From assembly GCA_017531805.1 (NCBI GenBank), contig JAFXKG010000002.1, forward strand, positions 1 to 64,000: DNA of 64,000 nucleotides, in the 5' to 3' direction. Shown here one piece after another: positions 53,131 through 61,772 of the stretch. The DNA comes from Clostridia bacterium (GTDB lineage Bacteria > Bacillota > Clostridia > Christensenellales > UBA1242). Numbering within the stretch: position 1 is the stretch's first letter; the number at the start of each line of letters is the position of its first letter. The position numbers and the translations under genes were made by a program. The notes under the pieces were generated by a model. The model made no database searches. It saw nothing but the letters and a program-made list of their open reading frames with translations, and had not been told where the DNA came from.

Positions 53131-54188
53131 TGAAAAAGTGGTTATGTTTATTATTATGTATGTTCTTGTTGCCTAGCGCGTTTTTGTTGTCTGCATGCAA
53201 AAACAAATCTGGTTATCAGTTAAAAGACCTTAACAACGATTACATTGGTATTTGTACAGGTGGATTGTTTAAATATACACAAAATAAAATCATTATTGAT
53301 TATTCTGATTATTCAAGTTTAAACACTGTAATCAATCAGGAACCTTATAGCAATATTGGTAAATATAATGAGATGTTTGAAAACATGATGTTGTTTGCAA
53401 ACTCTTATGTTGACGATTGTTCTAACGATACAAAAGAAATAGATAAAGGTACTCGTGAACTTATTAAAGACCAATTAAAAGAATTAAAAGACCAATTTAG
53501 TGTTGTTCAACAAAGGGCAGAAGAATTAGACAAAATTGTAGAAATGCATGATGATTTCAATGCAATTTGTATGAATAGGCTTGCAAAGTTGTTAGAAAGT
53601 TATAATCCTTTGTTTGTAAAAGCATATAATTTTAGTCATACACTTTCTACTATATACTTTGCAGGTGTTCAAGTGCCAAATGTTGCAGGCGTAAGTGTTG
53701 CAAATTTTAGCCCTTTAAATGGTACAGTAGATTTTAGATTGGATGCAAGGCTTAAACATCAGGTTGTAAATACTACAAGATATTATGTAGAACTTTATGT
53801 GGAAAGTGAAGGTATTGCATCAAGTTTGACAAGAAAATCTGGCGACAATTACAATCAATTACAAAATTTTGCAAATTATCAAAGCAAAATTAACACATTA
53901 AAAAACAGAAGATATGATGAAACAAACTTAGGTGTTATTAGTTTAAATGATAGTTTAGAGCAAGAATATTTAAATTTGTTTGTTCAAGCATGTGGCATGC
54001 AAAGGGCATTAAACAATGATATTGCAAAATATAATGTGGCAATTGGCGCTGTAAATTACTCTGAATTGATTGTTGATGATATGACAGACTTTGAAAAACA
54101 ATATAAAACTATGATAGACAACTTTGGTTATATTATAGAAGAGTATAACAATGTATTAGATAATTTGCTAGACAAAATGGGAGCATAA
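53130..54188 (+). CDS. Lipoprotein, unknown, helical
   Basis: 352 residues. Signal peptide ends LLSACKNK, with lipidated Cys near residue 22. The mature part has long charged helical segments (TRELIKDQLKELKDQF and NQLQNFANYQSKINTLKNRR) suggesting coiled coil. Overlaps the upstream gene by one base (TAATG). No family recognised. Together with the 52288 product it may be a surface assembly; gltX follows 1 nt later. Confidence 0.75.
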   Translation: MKKWLCLLLCMFLLPSAFLLSACKNKSGYQLKDLNNDYIGICTGGLFKYTQNKIIIDYSDYSSLNTVINQEPYSNIGKYNEMFENMMLFANSYVDDCSNDTKEIDKGTRELIKDQLKELKDQFSVVQQRAEELDKIVEMHDDFNAICMNRLAKLLESYNPLFVKAYNFSHTLSTIYFAGVQVPNVAGVSVANFSPLNGTVDFRLDARLKHQVVNTTRYYVELYVESEGIASSLTRKSGDNYNQLQNFANYQSKINTLKNRRYDETNLGVISLNDSLEQEYLNLFVQACGMQRALNNDIAKYNVAIGAVNYSELIVDDMTDFEKQYKTMIDNFGYIIEEYNNVLDNLLDKMGA

Positions 54189-54189
54189 A

Positions 54190-55851
54190 ATGACAGAAAA
54201 AGAATATTCTGAATTAGCAGATTTGTTGTATCCAAACACTTTGGATACATCTTTTTACTTTAATAAATACAAACCACGCGATGTACAAGGAGAAGTAACT
54301 CGTATTGCACCAAGCCCTACAGGTTATTTACATATTGGTCAACTTTATCAGGCTCTTGTGCACAGGATGCTTGCGGACAAAACAAACGGATTGTTTTATT
54401 GCAGGTTGGAAGACACGGATGGCAAACGAGAAGTTGAAAATGCAGGCAAAATAGCCTACGATATGCTTTGCAGATTTGGTTTAAAACCAGACGAGGGTTA
54501 TTGTGGTGACAATAATGAAGTTGGCGATTATGGTCCATATAAGCAATCTGAAAGAGTTGAGATATATCGAGCATTTGCACACGACCTTGTAAAACGCGGA
54601 AAAGCGTTCCCTTGTTTTTGCGAAGTTACCTCTGGAAAGGAAGAAATATTAAAGCGTAGGGAAGAAGAACTTGAAACTAACGATGATTTGGAAGTTAAGG
54701 ATCCATGTCGTGAATTGTCATTAGAAGATGTTAAACAAAAACTTGAGCAAGGCAAAACATTTGCTTTGCGCTTAAAATCTGATGGAGATAAAGAAAAATC
54801 TTATAAATTTATTGACGCCATAAAAGGCGAAAAAGAAGTTAGAGAAAATACCAAAGATGATGTTTTGATTAAATCTAATGGTATACCTGTATATGCATTT
54901 GCACATATTGTTGATGATATGCTTATGAAAACAACAACAGTTATTCGTGGGCAAGAGTGGTATCAGTCTTTGCCAGTACACTTAGAACTTTCAAAGGCGT
55001 TTGGATATAAACCATTTAAATATGCGCATACTCCAAACATTTGCGTGTTGGATGAAAATGGCAACAAACGCAAAATAAGCAAACGCAAGGATACATTTGC
55101 TGATGTACGCTTTTTCCTTAAAACGGGCTATCCAATCACAGCGGTTATTGAATATCTTTTAAATTTATTAAACAGTGATTTTGAAAACTGGCGTAAAAAC
55201 AATCCTGAATTATCTTACAAAGAATTTCCTTTTGCAGTTAAAAAAATTGGTGTAACAAATCCTTTGTTTGATTTTGTTAAACTTAACGATATTAGCAAGA
55301 CAATCATTTCAAAGTACACAGCAGAACAAGTGTATGAAAGTTTGATTAATTGGGCAAAAGAGTGGAGCACAAATGATGTTGCAAAAATAGAACAAAACAA
55401 AGATGTTTTAATTAAAATCTTTTCTATTGACAGGGGCACACCAAGACCAAGAAAAGACATAACTTATATGAGTGAAGTTTTAGAATTGTATAATTATGTG
55501 TTGCCTAACTTTGAACCAACATTTAATTTTGAATTAGGTGCAGTTGATAAAAATGATTTGATTGTTTTCTTAAATGACTATAAAGATAACTATCAACAGG
55601 CTGTTGACAATCAAGCATGGTTTGAAGATTTAAAGAGTATGTCTATTAAACACAATTTTGTAGATAACAAAACTTATAAACAAAATCCAGAAGCATATTC
55701 TGGCAATGTAAGTGACACATCTAAGTTTATTCGTCTTGCAATTACAGGCAAAGAGAATAGTCCGGAACTTTATTCTATTATGAAAATTTTAGGTGTTAAA
55801 AAATGTAAAGCGCGTTTACAAAATTTAATTGAATATATCCAAAAAATTTAG
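54190..55851 (+). CDS. gltX: Glutamyl-tRNA synthetase
   Basis: 553-residue class I synthetase that charges tRNA-Glu (and often tRNA-Gln in Firmicutes). HIGH motif in APSPTGYLHIGQL, KMSKS-type loop KISKRKD, FYCRLEDTDGKRE and a tRNA-binding C-terminal domain. It has a 35-residue N-terminal extension before RIAPSPTG and several insertions, longer than the usual 480-500, so it belongs to a divergent branch. GGGAG is 6 nt upstream. It is the third gene of an operon with two envelope proteins of unknown role. Confidence 0.93.
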   Translation: MTEKEYSELADLLYPNTLDTSFYFNKYKPRDVQGEVTRIAPSPTGYLHIGQLYQALVHRMLADKTNGLFYCRLEDTDGKREVENAGKIAYDMLCRFGLKPDEGYCGDNNEVGDYGPYKQSERVEIYRAFAHDLVKRGKAFPCFCEVTSGKEEILKRREEELETNDDLEVKDPCRELSLEDVKQKLEQGKTFALRLKSDGDKEKSYKFIDAIKGEKEVRENTKDDVLIKSNGIPVYAFAHIVDDMLMKTTTVIRGQEWYQSLPVHLELSKAFGYKPFKYAHTPNICVLDENGNKRKISKRKDTFADVRFFLKTGYPITAVIEYLLNLLNSDFENWRKNNPELSYKEFPFAVKKIGVTNPLFDFVKLNDISKTIISKYTAEQVYESLINWAKEWSTNDVAKIEQNKDVLIKIFSIDRGTPRPRKDITYMSEVLELYNYVLPNFEPTFNFELGAVDKNDLIVFLNDYKDNYQQAVDNQAWFEDLKSMSIKHNFVDNKTYKQNPEAYSGNVSDTSKFIRLAITGKENSPELYSIMKILGVKKCKARLQNLIEYIQKI

Positions 55852-56037
55852 CATATTGCTAAATTTTTTTTAAATTTTTTTTAAAAACAAATAAAAATTA
55901 ATTATTTTTATAAAATTTTGATATTTTTAATAATATTTTTTAGTTATTGTAATAAAAAATTATTTATTAAAATTTTTACATATGATTTGTAAACTGAAAA
56001 TATTTTATGATATAATTACTATAATAAGGGGTGAAAT

Positions 56038-56541
56038 ATGGCAACAAGAAAAACTGCAAGTAAAGTTAGCAAAAAAGCAAGTTTAAATATTGATATTGAA
56101 GCGCCAAAAAAATCAACAAAAAGAGAAGTTGCAAAAAATTTAAAAAAGATGAGCGGGGTTGCAATGTGCCTTGCTGTTATTTTGCTTGTTGGTGGTGTAG
56201 CTGGCGGATGGTTTGGATGTAAATATTTGATGCGTAACGATTGCTTTACTCTTGTTGGTAAAGACGAAATAACTCTCACTGTTGGAGAAGTATATAAAGA
56301 CGAAGGCGTAAATGTGATTTCTTTTGGTAAGGACATGAAAGATAAAGTAATTGTAAAGACAAATATGGATGCAAAAGATGGTGGCTATACGTCACAAGAA
56401 ATTGGTACATATTATATGGTTTATACGGTGGATAGCATAAAGTATGGAACGTTATTTAAAATCCAAAAAATTAGGCTTATCACTTTTGTAGAAGAAAGCG
56501 AAGCAGAAGAAATTATCACAGAAAATGGAGGTAATGACTAA
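56038..56541 (+). CDS. Membrane-anchored protein with Ig-like domain
   Basis: 167 residues. A Lys-rich N-terminus, one TM helix (about residues 40-62), then an outside domain with the bacterial Ig-like (DUF5011-type) pattern: LTVGEVYKDEGVNVISFGKD ... EIGTYYMVYTVDS. GGGG(TGAAAT) precedes the ATG. Overlaps the next gene by one base (TAATG), so it is likely a structural partner of that MBL-fold protein. Confidence 0.8.
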   Translation: MATRKTASKVSKKASLNIDIEAPKKSTKREVAKNLKKMSGVAMCLAVILLVGGVAGGWFGCKYLMRNDCFTLVGKDEITLTVGEVYKDEGVNVISFGKDMKDKVIVKTNMDAKDGGYTSQEIGTYYMVYTVDSIKYGTLFKIQKIRLITFVEESEAEEIITENGGND

Positions 56542-57779
56542 TGAAGAAAAATCCATTTATCAGTTTTATTGTTTGCCTATTTGCACTGATTTTAGGTGTT
56601 GGCGGTGGTGCGGTTGGTATAACTTATGCCACAATGCCAGAAACCGAAGAACTTGTTGTTGGCGAAGAAGTTTATTACACTTACAATGGCACAGGTGTTT
56701 CAAACGTACCGTTGGATAGCGCTGGTCAAGGTTTGTCTGTGCATTTTCTTGAACTTGGCAATAAATACACAGGAGACTGTACATATATCAAGTATGGCGA
56801 CGTTGATATTTTAATTGACTGTGGCTCTAAATCTAGCAGTATTTCTACAGTTAGTGAATATTTAAAAACTTATATGGGTGAAGATAACAAGATAGATTAT
56901 TGCATTGTAACTCATGCGCATACAGACCACTATGCAGGTTTTGCAACTGGAACAAAAGTGCAAGGCATTTATGATTTGTTTGATTTTGGTACAATTATTG
57001 ATTTTGGATCTGCCACAAACAAAGATAAAGACAGCGGTATGCTAAAAAAATATATTGACAATCGTGACGATGCTATAGAGCGTTGTGATGCTGAATATTT
57101 TGATGTATCTGTCAGTGCTTTAAAAGGCAACAACAAGATTTACAATATTGGTGCAAATAATGAAGTGCAATTGGAAATTTTATACAACAGATATTACAAT
57201 CACAAAATAAATGGTACAGAAAATAATTATTCTGTGTGTGTAATGTTGAAATTTGATGATAAAGAATTTCTTTTTACAGGAGATTTGGAAGAACACGGCA
57301 GCAGTGCAGAAACTTATTTGCTAGAAGATAACGAAAGTTTAAAAGATATTGCTAACAGCAGTGACGGAGTTGAACTTTATAAGGCAGGACATCACGGCAG
57401 TTCAACATCTTCAAGCAAAAATTTTATTGACGCAATAAAACCAGAAGTTGTGTGCGTATGTTGCTGTGCGGGCAGTCCAGAATATACTGACGATGTGGAC
57501 AAAATGTTTCCAACTACATCATTTATAGAAACTATCGCGCCACATACACAAGATATATTTGTAACTTCTCTTTGTGTAGATTGGAAAAATGACGAATACA
57601 CTTCAATGAACGGAAACATAGTGGTTATCGCCATAGCAGAGCAAGAAAAATTAGGTATAAATTGCTCGAATAACGACCAAATTTTACGAAAACAAGAGTG
57701 GTTTAACAGAACAATTACAGTAGATGGCATTGAACGCGCTATGCGAACATGGCCACCAAATGGAGTGGTAATAGATTAA
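56541..57779 (+). CDS. Membrane-anchored MBL-fold hydrolase (ComEC C-terminal domain-like)
   Basis: 412 residues. One N-terminal TM segment, then a metallo-beta-lactamase domain: VTHAHTDHYAG (HxHxDH), LIDCGS, FTGDLEE and KAGHHGSSTSS. This is the ComEC/Rec2-type subgroup often secreted in Firmicutes as nucleases or phosphodiesterases acting outside the cell. GGAGG precedes the ATG. A CCC run (VCVCCC) in a beta strand is unusual for a secreted protein. Confidence 0.87.
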   Translation: MKKNPFISFIVCLFALILGVGGGAVGITYATMPETEELVVGEEVYYTYNGTGVSNVPLDSAGQGLSVHFLELGNKYTGDCTYIKYGDVDILIDCGSKSSSISTVSEYLKTYMGEDNKIDYCIVTHAHTDHYAGFATGTKVQGIYDLFDFGTIIDFGSATNKDKDSGMLKKYIDNRDDAIERCDAEYFDVSVSALKGNNKIYNIGANNEVQLEILYNRYYNHKINGTENNYSVCVMLKFDDKEFLFTGDLEEHGSSAETYLLEDNESLKDIANSSDGVELYKAGHHGSSTSSSKNFIDAIKPEVVCVCCCAGSPEYTDDVDKMFPTTSFIETIAPHTQDIFVTSLCVDWKNDEYTSMNGNIVVIAIAEQEKLGINCSNNDQILRKQEWFNRTITVDGIERAMRTWPPNGVVID

Positions 57780-57790
57780 TATTAAAAATA

Positions 57791-57820
57791 AAAAACGAGA
57801 TTGAATTATCTCGCTTTTTT
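57791..57820. terminator. Bidirectional terminator between convergent genes
   Basis: CGAGAT-TGAATT-ATCTCG hairpin with A and T runs; ends the MBL-fold gene (+) and the OapA-like gene (-). Confidence 0.8.
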
Positions 57821-57834
57821 AATACTTAAATAAG

Positions 57835-58386
57835 TTATCCTTTACGTGTAAATATGTTTACAAATCTTGCAAGGGTAAGAGTGATAGAATTGCAGTGTTT
57901 TATACCAATCGTTTTAAAAACTGCTTTACCAAAAATAGTTATACCTGCAATTACTGCAGAAACTAAAGAAGCAATCAGTACGGTTTTGAAATCTCCGTTT
58001 GAAGCAATTGTAATTTTTGCAACAATGCTTGCACCAGCGGCGCCGGACAAAATACCACAAACATCTCCAATAACATCACAAATCGAGCCAACTTTATCTG
58101 CTTTTTTGATTAAGTGTAGTGCTTGTTTGCTACCTTTAACCTTCCTTGCACTCATAGCGGTAAAAGGCTCTATAGAGCAAGATGCAACAGCTAAACCTAT
58201 CATGTCAAAAAGTATACTGATTGAAACAAACACCATAATAACAAGTATGGCAACAAATATTGTGGCGCGAGAAAGTGAAATTTCACTTAAAATGCCAAAA
58301 CCAAACGAAATAGTAAAAGCCAGTATTAAAATTAAAACTGGCCACAACCATTGTTTTTTAGATTTTGTATTTTTTTCTGTTTTCAT
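57835..58386 (-). CDS. oapA: OapA-like (OLE-associated) integral membrane protein
   Basis: 183 residues, four hydrophobic segments (about 12-33, 40-68, 110-130, 135-160) with a charged middle loop (SARKVKGSKQALHLIKKADK). Topology, length and a DUF21/CNNM-like look agree with OapA, the membrane protein that binds OLE RNA and is encoded just downstream of it. The gene here follows the ~600-nt structured RNA on the same strand with no promoter or clear RBS of its own. Named by context plus general likeness; the sequence match itself is from memory. Confidence 0.7.
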   Translation of the reverse strand: MKTEKNTKSKKQWLWPVLILILAFTISFGFGILSEISLSRATIFVAILVIMVFVSISILFDMIGLAVASCSIEPFTAMSARKVKGSKQALHLIKKADKVGSICDVIGDVCGILSGAAGASIVAKITIASNGDFKTVLIASLVSAVIAGITIFGKAVFKTIGIKHCNSITLTLARFVNIFTRKG

Positions 58387-58399
58387 ATTATTTAAAATG

Positions 58400-59007
58400 C
58401 TTATGCATATAATTTACAAACAACGAAGGTAACGCCATGAGTAAACCTTGCGGCATAGGTTCGGTTGGATTTCCCAATTTTGCACTTTGCAGTTACCCAC
58501 AAAGCAGTTTCCTTTTACGCAAAACCTTTCACCGAATCACCACTTAGACCACACTATAATCCCCACAGCGTCTCGAGATGAACAGTCTAGAAGTTTCCCT
58601 TAACAACATCAATTAACCTTATCTTTATTTTGCGAACAAAATTTCAAAAGCAACTTGTAATCAAACTTGTACTTTGTTGTGAAAACAAGTTGGCGCTTTA
58701 TCCCAATATGTACACTCAAAGCAGGCTACACTGCACACGGCTTTCGTCACATGCAGGTTTCTTACCCTTGCGATAAATTGCGGACATGTAAAATAAATCC
58801 ATGTATCCGTTTTTTACCCACTTGGGTCTCCGCGAAAATTGGGTTTAAGTATGTATGCCGTTACACACGACCCAAAAATCTTAACTCCCAGCACCAGCCC
58901 CAGTTTGGGCAACCAAGGCCAGCACCACGAACTTCATAGTTGTGCCAGCGATGCTTGTTTCGGCATCCTCGATTAATCTAGTTGACTAGAATACTGCACC
59001 TTCGTAT
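58400..59007 (-). ncRNA. OLE-like large structured RNA
   Basis: About 600 nt without a credible ORF, much richer in G+C than its surroundings and full of short complementary pieces, e.g. CTGCATGTGACG near GTGCAGTG and CCCAATTTTCGC/GCGGAGACCC. A perfect promoter precedes it on the minus strand and an OapA-like gene follows at once. Size, position and partner fit the OLE (ornate, large, extremophilic) RNA of Firmicutes. No RNase P, tmRNA or 6S signature was seen. End points are estimates. Confidence 0.72.
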
Positions 59008-59013
59008 AACTAT

Positions 59014-59042
59014 ATATTAACATAAAGCAAGAAAAATGTCAA
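59014..59042 (-). promoter_or_regulatory. Promoter of the OLE-like RNA
   Basis: Minus strand TTGACA (59037-59042), 17-bp spacer, TAATAT (59014-59019). Predicted transcript start near 59007. Confidence 0.8.
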
Positions 59043-59066
59043 CAATTTAAAATTAATGAAAAATCA

Positions 59067-59273
59067 TTAAAAAACTTCTTCAATACCAAAAAATTCATTT
59101 GGGGTAACACCAAATTTTTCATAAAATGCTAAAATGTGCTCATATCTAGGATGTTTTTTACCCAACAACCATTGGCTTATCGTTGTTTGATTAACTCCAA
59201 TTATTTGTGCTAGGCCAAATTGGCTTAAATTGTTTTTTATCATAACATCCTTAATTATATCTATATATTTCAT
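59067..59273 (-). CDS. Small XRE-family DNA-binding protein
   Basis: 68 residues, essentially one helix-turn-helix domain: LSQFGLAQIIGVNQTTISQW and KKHPRYEHILAFYEKFGVTPNEFFG. Such proteins act as repressors of their own region. No RBS stands out. A palindrome 24 bp upstream of the start is a likely operator. Located just upstream of the OLE-like RNA on the same strand. Confidence 0.82.
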   Translation of the reverse strand: MKYIDIIKDVMIKNNLSQFGLAQIIGVNQTTISQWLLGKKHPRYEHILAFYEKFGVTPNEFFGIEEVF

Positions 59274-59296
59274 ATATTTACATTTTTACATTTTTT

Positions 59297-59329
59297 AGGT
59301 CAAAAGACTTGACTTAGGTCTTTTAACCT
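59297..59329. promoter_or_regulatory. Palindromic operator overlapping a promoter
   Basis: 12-bp arms AGGTCAAAAGAC / GTCTTTTAACCT (one mismatch) separated by 9 bp. A + strand TTGACT (59309-59314) lies in the loop and TATTAT (59332-59337) 17 bp on, so a bound XRE protein would block that promoter. What it transcribes is not obvious. Confidence 0.55.
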
Positions 59330-59496
59330 GATATTATAATAATGTAAAAATCAAAAAATATGCATTATGTTATTATTTGACAAAATTTTTAAAAGACATT
59401 TAATAAATTTTAATTAATATTCGCAAATGTTTGATTTTTATAAAAATGTGAGATATAATAATTATATCTAATTCATATTATAACAAGGAGGAAAAT

Positions 59497-61695
59497 ATGA
59501 AAAAATTAAAAATTGCTTTATGTGCTTTGCTAGTTTTGTGTTCGGGTGTTTTATTTGCAGCATGTGGAGAAAAGGAAGATCCGCTTGCAGTTTTTGATAC
59601 AACAAAGATAACAGTGGCAAATATAGAATCAACATACGACGGCAACTCACATATCTTTACTGTAGCATATGAAGAAGTTGATTTGGCAGTTGAATATTCT
59701 ATAGACAACATGCAAACATTTAAACCTGCTTCACAAATGCAATTGATTAATGCAGATACTTATTCTGTTTATTACAGAATTTCTGCAAATGGTTATGAAA
59801 CTTATACTTCTGCAAATCCTATAAGTTACGTAATTAATCCAAGAAATATCACTCTTGAACTTGAAGATGCTTATGATTTAATGGATGCGTATACTGATGC
59901 TGAATCTGAACAAGATGTTATTAATGCATTAAAGGAATCTGATTCATTAGATTTTGTTACAACTAGTGGTAGTATTTTAATGGAAGATAAGAACAATCTT
60001 GACATTAGTTATGACTTGGTCGATTTCGATCTAAATGCAGTGCAAGCTAATGATGAATATGCTATCACTGCAACAGTTGGCAACACTAACTATAATGCAA
60101 CTATTGTAAATGGATCTTATACTGTTTATGGCTCATTTAATGATATGGTTGCTTTGGCAAATGAAGGCGATACAATCAAGCTTAATTCTAATGTAAAATT
60201 AACAAATTGTCTTAACATTACAAAATCAATTACTATTGATGGTCAAGGTTTGTATTCTATCACAAATGCAGATAATTATACTGATAGACAAATGATGTAT
60301 ATTGCAGAAGGTGTAGATGCAACTCTTACGCTTAAAAATGTAAAAATTGATGGTAATCAAAAATCTCGTGGTGTACATGCAAAATCTGGTAAAGTTGTTA
60401 TTGATGGTGCAGAAGTTACAAACTGTAAAGCTGTTGGTGGTGACGAAATTTATAACTTCGTAGGCGGTGTGTACATTTCTTACGATGCTGAGTTTGAAAT
60501 GTCAAGCGGTAAAATCCAAGGTAACTATGTTGGTGAAAATTATGTAAATGATAATTATCTTGAATATACTTCAGACTTGTGGATCGGTGCGAACGCGCAT
60601 GGTGTAATCAACTCAACAATTACTGGCGGTACAATTGGAAACTTGTTTGTAAATGCTAACAAATACAGTGCATCAAATGCTGGCGACTTTACAATAGATG
60701 GCGGTACAATCGATAATGTTTATGTAGAGTATGAAGAAAATTATGGTGCGAAATTAATTTATAACGATGGTGTTATCAACAATTTGATGGTATCTACTGT
60801 TGTTACAGGTGAAGCTGCAGTGATTTCTGGCATTGTAAAAGGTTCAACTATTGTAGGTGGTATTGTTGCAAGTGCAACTGTTGGTGAAGTGACATCAACA
60901 TTTACAACTCCAGAAGCAGCTTTGTCATACGTGGCACAAAATCCAACTGCTTATGTTAAAGCCTATTTAACTGGAGCTGTTGCATTTAGTCAAAATCTTC
61001 CTATGGTTAATGAAATTGTTTTGATTGGTGACTTTACATTACCATCAATGCAAACAATTACCAAGTCAGTGATTATCAACGGACAAGGTAGATTTACTAT
61101 TACTGCGTCTAAATCATTTAATGGCGATCAAATGCTTTATGTTTCTAATGCAAAAGCAGAAGTAACATTAAAAGATGTTACTCTTGATGGTAACGATGTA
61201 ACTAGAGTAATAAAAGCAGATGCTGGTAAATTGACTATTGACGGTGCAACAATTACTAATGGTATGTCGTCTTCTTTTGTTGGTGGTGTATTTATTACTA
61301 ACGCTGCAAAATTTGAAATGATAAAAGGCACTATTACAGGCAATAGTTATGTTGGTGCAAGTGACGCTGACGAATATTATAAAGTTTATAGTGCAGACTT
61401 GTGGATTGGTGCAAACGCAGAAGGTAGTTTGGCAGCAATCAATGGTGGTACTGTAGGTAAAATTTATGTAAATGCTAATGAATATAGCGCAACAAACAAA
61501 GGGTTTTTCACAATGAACAATGGTGAAGTTGAAAGTGTTTATGTGGAATTTGACAAAACATTTGGCGCAGATTTCAACTTTGTTGGTGGCGAAATTGAAA
61601 AACTATACTTATCTACAGAAACAACAGGTGTTGCTCAATTGATTGAAAATCCTACAACAGGTTCTTATGTTGGTGGAACAGGTATTGTAGAATAA
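59497..61695 (+). CDS. Lipoprotein with duplicated right-handed beta-helix domain
   Basis: 732 residues. Signal peptide ends LFAACGEK (lipidated Cys near 25). A beta-sandwich (MBG-like) domain follows (residues 35-110), then two copies of a ~230-residue parallel beta-helix unit: NITKSITIDGQGLYSIT ... SDLWIGANAHG ... GGTIGNLFVNANKYSAS and VIINGQGRFTIT ... ADLWIGANAEG ... GGTVGKIYVNANEYSAT. AAGGAGG precedes the ATG. Probably a surface adhesin or glycan-binding protein; no catalytic residues evident. Confidence 0.85.
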   Translation: MKKLKIALCALLVLCSGVLFAACGEKEDPLAVFDTTKITVANIESTYDGNSHIFTVAYEEVDLAVEYSIDNMQTFKPASQMQLINADTYSVYYRISANGYETYTSANPISYVINPRNITLELEDAYDLMDAYTDAESEQDVINALKESDSLDFVTTSGSILMEDKNNLDISYDLVDFDLNAVQANDEYAITATVGNTNYNATIVNGSYTVYGSFNDMVALANEGDTIKLNSNVKLTNCLNITKSITIDGQGLYSITNADNYTDRQMMYIAEGVDATLTLKNVKIDGNQKSRGVHAKSGKVVIDGAEVTNCKAVGGDEIYNFVGGVYISYDAEFEMSSGKIQGNYVGENYVNDNYLEYTSDLWIGANAHGVINSTITGGTIGNLFVNANKYSASNAGDFTIDGGTIDNVYVEYEENYGAKLIYNDGVINNLMVSTVVTGEAAVISGIVKGSTIVGGIVASATVGEVTSTFTTPEAALSYVAQNPTAYVKAYLTGAVAFSQNLPMVNEIVLIGDFTLPSMQTITKSVIINGQGRFTITASKSFNGDQMLYVSNAKAEVTLKDVTLDGNDVTRVIKADAGKLTIDGATITNGMSSSFVGGVFITNAAKFEMIKGTITGNSYVGASDADEYYKVYSADLWIGANAEGSLAAINGGTVGKIYVNANEYSATNKGFFTMNNGEVESVYVEFDKTFGADFNFVGGEIEKLYLSTETTGVAQLIENPTTGSYVGGTGIVE
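60120..61680 (+). repeat. Internal duplication in the beta-helix lipoprotein gene
   Basis: Unit 1 (about 60120-60860) and unit 2 (about 60895-61680) encode aligned segments with shared DLWIGANA, VNAN-YSA and GQG motifs, so the gene arose by tandem duplication of one beta-helix module. Confidence 0.7.
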
Positions 61696-61702
61696 GCAAT
61701 AT

Positions 61703-61732
61703 AAAAAAACGATGAGTTATCATCGTTTTTTT
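61703..61732. terminator. Bidirectional terminator
   Basis: AAAAAAACGATGA-GTTA-TCATCGTTTTTTT between the lipoprotein gene (+) and uppP (-). Confidence 0.85.
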
Positions 61733-61772
61733 ATGCCCATAATCAAAGATAAAAGGAAAGAGTTATATTAAT

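Noticed and set aside
57854-58432. 192-codon ORF on + strand opposite the OapA-like gene
   Set aside because: It is a frame shadow: the minus strand gives a clean four-TM protein with normal composition, and the + ORF has no RBS.
58667-58939. 90-codon ORF inside the OLE-like RNA region
   Set aside because: No RBS, odd composition (many Cys, Pro, Arg), and it runs against a strong RNA-gene promoter on the other strand.
58400-59007. RNase P RNA, tmRNA or 6S RNA
   Set aside because: None of the conserved core motifs of these RNAs was found, and no tRNA-like ends with CCA for tmRNA.
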